Origin: JBDKTH01 sp964558295
GTDB lineage: Bacteria > Planctomycetota > Planctomycetia > Pirellulales > Thermoguttaceae
Assembly (NCBI GenBank): GCA_964558295.1
Contig: CAZLDQ010000014.1
Coordinates: 1-45,638, forward strand
DNA length: 45,638 nucleotides
Direction of reading: 5' to 3'
Below the pieces are notes generated by a model. The model was given only the letters and a program-made list of their open reading frames with translations, was not told the origin of the DNA and made no database searches. A program made the position numbers and the translations under genes. This document shows, in pieces, positions 40,662-45,638 of the stretch; the first letter of the stretch is position 1, and each line of letters starts with the position of its first letter.

Positions 40662-41302
40662 CGCGACTCCTCCCCGTACTGTTCGCGGAGGCCCGGGATG
40701 GCCAAAAGGATCTCGCGAAGCCGGGCCAACGCACGCACATAGCGATTGCTGGCGGCGGTCTTCGTCAATCCCAGGACTTCGGCGACTTCGTTATTGCTTA
40801 GCTGCTCGAAGTGACGGAGGGCAAGCACTTCCCGATCCATCTCGTCCATCTGCCGCAGGGCCTGTTCCACCTGCGCGACCAACTCCTCCCGCATCATGGC
40901 CTGACTCGGCGAGGTCAGCCGGCCGACCAATTGCGCAGCAAGCAGTTCCGAAGTCGCATCGGCCGCGCCGCGGTACAGCGAGACTTCTTTGCCCGCGTCG
41001 CGCAGGGCCGTGCCCAGGTGGCGGCGGTGCACGTCCATCAAGGTGTTGAGCGTGATTCCCCGCAGCCAGACAAAAAACGGCGCCGACGGATTGGCTAGGT
41101 AATGGTCGACGCGTTTGGCCGCATCAAGGTAGGCTTCCTGCAACACGTCCCCCACATCGACCCGCGAACTAAGCCGCGGATCCATGCGGAAATGCACCAT
41201 CCGCTCCAACCGGGCGCGATACTCGGAAAGCAGTTCGGCCAATATCGGCGCACCACCGGTCCGCAGTCGCGCGATCAACTCTAGGTCCTGCTCGGTTGTC
41301 AT
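40658..41302 (-). CDS. ECF-type RNA polymerase sigma factor
   Basis: 214 residues from the ATG at 41302 (MTTEQDLELIARLRTGG), with an AGAAGAG site; the longer frame to 41539 is not needed. Region 2 (SSRVDVGDVLQEAYLDAAKR, FFVWLRGITLNTLMDVHRRH) and region 4 (REVLALRHFEQLSNNEVAEV, GLTKTAASNRYVRALARLRE) are clear. It directs RNA polymerase to a specific set of promoters. Its stop overlaps the start of the kinase gene, suggesting that kinase and sigma factor work together: in planctomycetes ECF sigmas of this type are associated with kinases rather than with anti-sigma factors (general pattern). Confidence 0.9.
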   Translation of the reverse strand: MTTEQDLELIARLRTGGAPILAELLSEYRARLERMVHFRMDPRLSSRVDVGDVLQEAYLDAAKRVDHYLANPSAPFFVWLRGITLNTLMDVHRRHLGTALRDAGKEVSLYRGAADATSELLAAQLVGRLTSPSQAMMREELVAQVEQALRQMDEMDREVLALRHFEQLSNNEVAEVLGLTKTAASNRYVRALARLREILLAIPGLREQYGEESR

Positions 41303-41559
41303 CGGGGTTCTCTTCTGGGAATCGAAGGGGCGGGGAAGTTGTCCACGCCGGGGCAAGTCCTCCAGTTTACCGTCCCCGCCCCCCGTGCCGAACGCCAGAA
41401 AAATCGGCGCCACACTGGTGGACGGAATTCGGCCCGTTCCGATTCCTTTACCTGTTGCAACGCTTCCCTCGCGGGGAGGCGAGATGCTCAGGGCTGGCCA
41501 GCGCCTGGTAACGGGGCCGACACGCGACAACTTTCCCATCTTACCATGAGGAGACGGTG

Positions 41560-42357
41560 ATGCGCAAGTTCCAGATTCTAACGGCTTTGGCCGCCGCCCT
41601 GCTTGTACCCCAGTTCGCTACGGCCGAAGACGGCCCACGGCGGGGAGACCGGCCCGGCCCGGAAGTCATCTTCCAGCATTTGGATGCCAACAACGACGGT
41701 GCTTTAACCCGTGAGGAAGCGCCGCCGCGCATGCAAGAACGGTTCGACGACCTGTTGGCGAAGGCCGACAAGAACAACGACAAAAAACTCGATCAGGCGG
41801 AATTCTCGGCCGCGGCCAACGAGCTGCGGCCACGGGATGGGGAAGGTCGCCCCCCATTCGCTGGCCCGAGGGGAATGCGCGAACGAGGCCCGATCGACCG
41901 CTCCCCCGGCGACATGAGCCTGGGCCGTCCGGACAAGCAAACCGGACGGCCTGACTTCGACCGTGCCGATGGCCCCAAGCGGCCCCATGGCCCCAGGCCC
42001 GAAGGAATGGGTCCGATGGGCTTTGGTAGCGATGGCGCCTATCTTCTGTTTATGCGAATGGATCAGGACCAAGACGGCCGACTGACGCCGCATGAGTTCA
42101 TCAAAGGGATGGAGACGCTCCACCGCTTCAAGGCGCATCGCGTCCACTTCGGTGGCGACCATGCCACGATGGAACCGGGCAACCGTCCCCACGACCTGCG
42201 TGGAGTCGGCCCCCTGGCTCAACGCGGTCCCTGGGAAGGCCCCAGACATCCGGGCAAGCAGCTCAAGGATCGCGACCAAAAAGCTTGTGAACCCAAAGCC
42301 GACGTCAAGGCGGACGGTAAGAAGGCCGACGAAAAGAAAGCCACCGAGAAAAAATAG
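41560..42357 (+). CDS. Secreted EF-hand calcium-binding protein
   Basis: 265 residues from the ATG at 41560, behind GAGGAGACGG. A signal peptide (FQILTALAAALLVPQFATA) is followed by EF-hand loops DANNDGALTREE (42-53), DKNNDKKLDQAE (70-81) and DQDQDGRLTPHE (168-179). The rest is Gly/Pro/Arg-rich, and the C-terminus is a Lys/Glu/Asp-rich tail (DVKADGKKADEKKATEKK). Probably a secreted calcium-binding protein; its partner is unknown. It ends about 70 nt before a clear terminator. Confidence 0.85.
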   Translation: MRKFQILTALAAALLVPQFATAEDGPRRGDRPGPEVIFQHLDANNDGALTREEAPPRMQERFDDLLAKADKNNDKKLDQAEFSAAANELRPRDGEGRPPFAGPRGMRERGPIDRSPGDMSLGRPDKQTGRPDFDRADGPKRPHGPRPEGMGPMGFGSDGAYLLFMRMDQDQDGRLTPHEFIKGMETLHRFKAHRVHFGGDHATMEPGNRPHDLRGVGPLAQRGPWEGPRHPGKQLKDRDQKACEPKADVKADGKKADEKKATEKK

Positions 42358-42424
42358 CTCTCGCGAGAGCCCCCCAGAAGCTGGCCGCGGCAATTTCTGA
42401 TCAGACCTTGCCCGGCCAGAATCC

Positions 42425-42465
42425 CCGAAGGGACGGCCCGCCCGCTGTCCCTTCGGCTTTTTCTT
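42425..42465 (+). terminator. Rho-independent terminator after the EF-hand gene
   Basis: CCGAAGGGAC (42425-42434) pairs perfectly with GTCCCTTCGG (42447-42456), a 10-bp stem, followed by CTTTTTCTT. This is the best terminator in the window. Confidence 0.88.
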
Positions 42466-42546
42466 GCACACTCTCCGCGCATGAAAAGACCTGCCGCCCC
42501 GCGCCCCTGCGCCGTGTGGCGGCAGGTCACTCAACGCGTCACTCCA

Positions 42547-44604
42547 CTAGAGTCCAAGACGATACCGCTTCGCCCGCTCCACAATCTGCGGATCCTTCGC
42601 CGTCCGGCTCACCTTTTCCAAGATCGGGCCAAAACGGTTCATGTTCGGATGCCGCAGGAAACGATGATGCGCCAGTTCGACCAGGGCCAAACAGGCCGCC
42701 TGGGCCAACGCCGGATCATCCAAGAATTGGGCGACCCACTCGACCGATTCCATCGTACGCACCGTCGCCGCCCGCTCGACGATCAACCGCTGGTCGTCGC
42801 TGGCCGTGGCCAGTTTCATCGCGTTCTGGAGCATAGCCAACGTCTGCGTCTCGGGCCGGTCGCTCTTGAGCGTTACCACACGCACATATGCCCGGAGAGC
42901 ACGTCGCTGCTGCGACTCACTGTCCGCGTGGGTTGCCAAGTCGAGGAGTCGGTCGGCCACCTCGGAGTTGGGCCAGTTGCACAATGCCTGTACTGCCGCC
43001 GCCTTGACGTTCGCATCCGTGCTGGTCAAGGCCGCTTCGATCTGCTTACGTGCTTTTGGCCCACCAAGCCGGCCGAGTAGCGGGAGAAAGTTCGGCGTCT
43101 GGGACGGGTCCACCTTGGCCAGGGCGGCCAACACGGGGTCTGCCCGATCGGTTCCCGCCGGCACTTTTTCCGACACGATCAGGATCGTCTTCTCCACTTC
43201 ATCGCGGTGTTTTCCAGGCGTCGTCTTCAACAATAGACTCACCAGACGCGGAATATCATACTGGTCTGGGTCGGCAATTCCCCGCAATCCGTCCAAGGCC
43301 GGACCATACACGGCCGGATCGTCCTGAGTCGCCAGGGCAATCAATGGATCAATCGCCTCGAAACACTTCAACCCCACGAGCACCTCGATCACGGTCGCCC
43401 GAATCGCCGGTCGGCTGGTCAACGCCTCGATCAGTGCCGCGCCCACTTCCTTACGCGGCAGCGCGCCGAGCGTCTGCTGGGCGGCTTTGGTCAATTCGCC
43501 GCCGGCCCCAAGCGTCTCGATGAGCAAGGGAATCGTCGACGCATCGCCAACCATTGCCAGACAACGCACGCCCGCCAGCCGGAGGTCCGGCTTGTCGCTT
43601 TGCGCAAACGTGAGCACCAGCGGCAGCGCGTCCTTCCCTCGCCGCGCGGCCAGGACTTCGATCAGCGCACGCTGGCTCGCCTCGGGCAACTGGCCAAGCC
43701 GAGAGGCCGCTTGATCGAGTTGTGCATCGGAGAGTTTCTTCAGACAACCGGCAGCGACCAGATGCCGGTCCGGATCGGTGTCGGCAAACCAGGCCAGAAT
43801 GGTCGCGGGTTGGTCGTCGTTCTTGAGCTGGAGGAGTCCGGTCAGCGCGGCGCGGCGCACCCCGGTTGCCTGCCCCGTCTGACTCAGCCGCTGGAAAATT
43901 GCTTGGGCTTCGGCCGTCTTGCCGCGGGCAATCAGGGCCTCGGCACAGCGTACCAGCGGTACGGCCAACTCTTGCGGCGTCGGTGAACCGGCCTTTTCCG
44001 CTCGCGTCAAGAGAAACGTCACAGCCTCGTCGCTGGCAATCCAGCCCAAGGCCCCCAGCGCGGCCGTGGCAACGTCCTTCTCCTCCGCATCGGCGAACAA
44101 CACCAACTTCGCCACCGACTTGGCATCCTGTCGCGCCCCCAAGGAGTTGATCACTCCGACGAGAAGTTTGCCCTTGAGACTCGTCAGACCTGTGCGCAAC
44201 GTGTTCAACGAGTCCTCGCCGGGAATCGACTCCAAGGCCTGACGCGCCATCTCCGAGGTGGCCTCTTGCCCAAACAGCTTCGCCAGCACGGGAACCTCGG
44301 CCGACGTACCGATTTGCCGCAACTGGAGGCAGATATACTGCCGCGCCGCCGGGGTCGTGGCCGGTGCATCGAGCAAGGCCGCAAGCCGGGCGGCACACGC
44401 TTTGCGAGTCTCCGCCGAGGCCATCGCCTCGATCACCGCCCGGTCCATCCTCAGCAGCGGAGCCATGTCCTGCCCATATTCATAGGCCGGTAGCGCCTTC
44501 CAGGCCTCCTCGACCGGCCTCTCCGCCGGCAGAGCCCTCGTACTGCCCAAGGCCAACGGCAGAACGAACAACAATGAGATCACAAGGTGTTTCGCTGAAG
44601 TCAT
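42547..44604 (-). CDS. Secreted HEAT-repeat protein
   Basis: 685 residues from the ATG at 44604 (AAAGGAA site); an upstream frame to 44697 overlaps the neighbouring gene and lacks a site. The signal peptide is LVISLLFVLPLALGSTRA. The rest is a long array of helical pairs: VPVLAKLFGQEATSEMARQA, VAKLVLFADAEEKDVATAAL, VEVLVGLKCFEAIDPLIALA, NVKAAAVQALCNWPNSEVAD and more. HEAT arrays act as protein-binding scaffolds; the partner is not known. It is just downstream of the Gfo/Idh/MocA gene on the same strand (28-nt gap), so probably in one operon. Confidence 0.85.
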   Translation of the reverse strand: MTSAKHLVISLLFVLPLALGSTRALPAERPVEEAWKALPAYEYGQDMAPLLRMDRAVIEAMASAETRKACAARLAALLDAPATTPAARQYICLQLRQIGTSAEVPVLAKLFGQEATSEMARQALESIPGEDSLNTLRTGLTSLKGKLLVGVINSLGARQDAKSVAKLVLFADAEEKDVATAALGALGWIASDEAVTFLLTRAEKAGSPTPQELAVPLVRCAEALIARGKTAEAQAIFQRLSQTGQATGVRRAALTGLLQLKNDDQPATILAWFADTDPDRHLVAAGCLKKLSDAQLDQAASRLGQLPEASQRALIEVLAARRGKDALPLVLTFAQSDKPDLRLAGVRCLAMVGDASTIPLLIETLGAGGELTKAAQQTLGALPRKEVGAALIEALTSRPAIRATVIEVLVGLKCFEAIDPLIALATQDDPAVYGPALDGLRGIADPDQYDIPRLVSLLLKTTPGKHRDEVEKTILIVSEKVPAGTDRADPVLAALAKVDPSQTPNFLPLLGRLGGPKARKQIEAALTSTDANVKAAAVQALCNWPNSEVADRLLDLATHADSESQQRRALRAYVRVVTLKSDRPETQTLAMLQNAMKLATASDDQRLIVERAATVRTMESVEWVAQFLDDPALAQAACLALVELAHHRFLRHPNMNRFGPILEKVSRTAKDPQIVERAKRYRLGL

Positions 44605-44632
44605 CGTAGATGTTCCTTTCGTGGCCAGTGGT

Positions 44633-45637
44633 TCAAATCGTCCATGGGCTGCGGGCCGCGCGCGAGCACATCGCATTGGCCTCGTCATCCCCCACAAACC
44701 AATCTTGGGTGGGATCCCAGGTCAACTTCCGTCCCAGACGCAGGGCAATGTCGGAGACGTTCCCCAGCGTGCTGGCCGCATGCCCTTCCTCGACGGGCGA
44801 GACTGGATCCTGACGCGTGCGGATGCTGCGGAAGAAGTCGGCCGTGTGGCCCGTGTAAGGATTGTCGTACTCCGGGCTGGCATGCAGCGGCTTGTCAGTC
44901 GGCTTGAGTTTCACGTCCAGCAGCGACGCCGGTTCCGCCCAGATCCCTTTGCGGTTGGCGTGAACCCATCCCTGATCGCCGACAAACTTGCAGCCCTGCT
45001 CATTGGGGTTGCCGGTGTTCGTGTAGCTCATCTTCAGACCGCTGGCCCAACGCAACTCCATTTGCCAGGAGATCCAGGTGTCGGTCATCCCTCCGGTCGG
45101 CAAGACGCCCGTGCCGTCAATCTCAAACGGTTTTTCAAAGACTTCCGGGCAGCCCCATCCGGCGATATCGAGATGGTGCACGCCCCAGTTGGTGATGAAG
45201 CCTGCGCAGTAGTGGGAGATCATATACATGGCCAGCCACTCGCACCGCTTCTTGTCGAACGGGATGTACGGGGCTGGGCCGCTCCAACGGTCGTAGTCGA
45301 ACCCTTCCGGCGGATCGCAAGGAGGCTCGGCCGGATAGTCCCGTCCGCCCGGGGCCCCCACATAAATCGTGTGGACCTTGCCCAGGTAGCCGTTGCGAGC
45401 CAACTCGCAGGCATGACGGAAGTGGGGCGAGCTGCGCTGCTGAGTCCCCGTCTGAAAGACGCAGCCATACCGTCGCACCGCATCGCGGACCTTGATCCCA
45501 TCGGCAATCCAGCGAGTAATCGGCTTTTCCCCATAAAGATCCTTGCCCGACTCGATCACCCGGCTATAGAGCACGCCGTGCCAATGGTCGGGCACGCAGC
45601 CCCAGATTGCGTCGATATCCTTGCGGGCCAACACGTC
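44633..45637 (-). CDS. Gfo/Idh/MocA oxidoreductase (N-terminus outside window)
   Basis: The C-terminal 334 or so residues of a second oxidoreductase, open to the right edge. The NAD-domain end is visible (IDAIWGCVPDHWHGVLYSRV, with YGEKP carrying the catalytic Lys), followed by the sheet domain (RWSGPAPYIPFDKKRCEWL, NWGVHHLDIAGWG, KMSYTNTGNPNEQGCKFVGD). The Rossmann Gly motif and the signal peptide lie outside. It differs from the copy at 34645 and has its own substrate, not identified. A HEAT-repeat gene follows. Confidence 0.88.
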   Translation of the reverse strand, partial: DVLARKDIDAIWGCVPDHWHGVLYSRVIESGKDLYGEKPITRWIADGIKVRDAVRRYGCVFQTGTQQRSSPHFRHACELARNGYLGKVHTIYVGAPGGRDYPAEPPCDPPEGFDYDRWSGPAPYIPFDKKRCEWLAMYMISHYCAGFITNWGVHHLDIAGWGCPEVFEKPFEIDGTGVLPTGGMTDTWISWQMELRWASGLKMSYTNTGNPNEQGCKFVGDQGWVHANRKGIWAEPASLLDVKLKPTDKPLHASPEYDNPYTGHTADFFRSIRTRQDPVSPVEEGHAASTLGNVSDIALRLGRKLTWDPTQDWFVGDDEANAMCSRAARSPWTI

Positions 45638-45638
45638 G

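Noticed and set aside
1..45638. CRISPR arrays or ribosomal RNA genes
   Set aside because: No regularly spaced repeats and no rRNA-like sequence were seen.

Overview
The window looks like a draft-quality (10-N scaffold gap at 17602-17611) planctomycete chromosome segment, probably Pirellulales-like. The evidence is three DUF1559 pseudopilin-like proteins, PEP-CTERM proteins, a formylglycine sulfatase, secreted glycoside hydrolases, Tat-exported Gfo/Idh/MocA oxidoreductases, an HzsA-related c-type heme protein, and an ECF sigma factor coupled to a Ser/Thr kinase with a tetratricopeptide tail. Coding DNA right of about 8 kb is GC-rich. The first 8 kb is visibly less GC-rich.

Region 1 (1-8011) appears to be the integrase end of an integrative element. 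A tightly packed plus-strand set of small genes (DUF3102-like, D12-class adenine methylase, several unknowns, YkgJ-type cysteine cluster) leads to a helix-turn-helix excisionase candidate and a tyrosine recombinase. A GIY-YIG protein follows, and then the 3' end of tRNA-Arg(TCG), the likely attachment site. The other end of the element lies outside the window.

Region 2 (8195-11752) is the most interesting part. Two cobalamin riboswitches, each behind its own TTGACA-N17-TAnnnT promoter, control (a) a DUF1559 pseudopilin-like gene plus a DUF4465-like protein with a PEP-CTERM sorting signal, and (b) a TonB-family protein. Together they look like an undescribed planctomycete cobamide capture and uptake regulon. 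No BtuB-like receptor is present in the window.

Region 3 (11818-14545, minus strand) holds a DUF6528-like secreted protein, a decayed autotransporter-repeat/PEP-CTERM gene and a small Cys-rich lipoprotein.

Region 4 (14565-26450, minus strand) is a sulfated or fucosylated glycan degradation cluster: a GH50-like enzyme, a DUF6259 glycosidase-like protein, a GH29 fucosidase, a sulfatase and a xylose-isomerase-like TIM barrel. Two 'DUF1559 + small beta-sandwich' cassettes are interleaved among them. A divergent XylR/AraC-type regulator (26626-27771) is the likely controller.

Region 5 (27819-45638) is a more ordinary mix. It contains a frameshifted LamG/HzsA-related heme protein, a PAC2 protein apparently made from a leaderless mRNA, a DUF2231-Rieske fusion, a YbaK-type deacylase, an oxidoreductase-NIPSNAP-HAD phosphatase run, an ECF sigma/kinase pair, an EF-hand protein with a clear terminator, a HEAT-repeat protein and a second oxidoreductase cut by the window edge.
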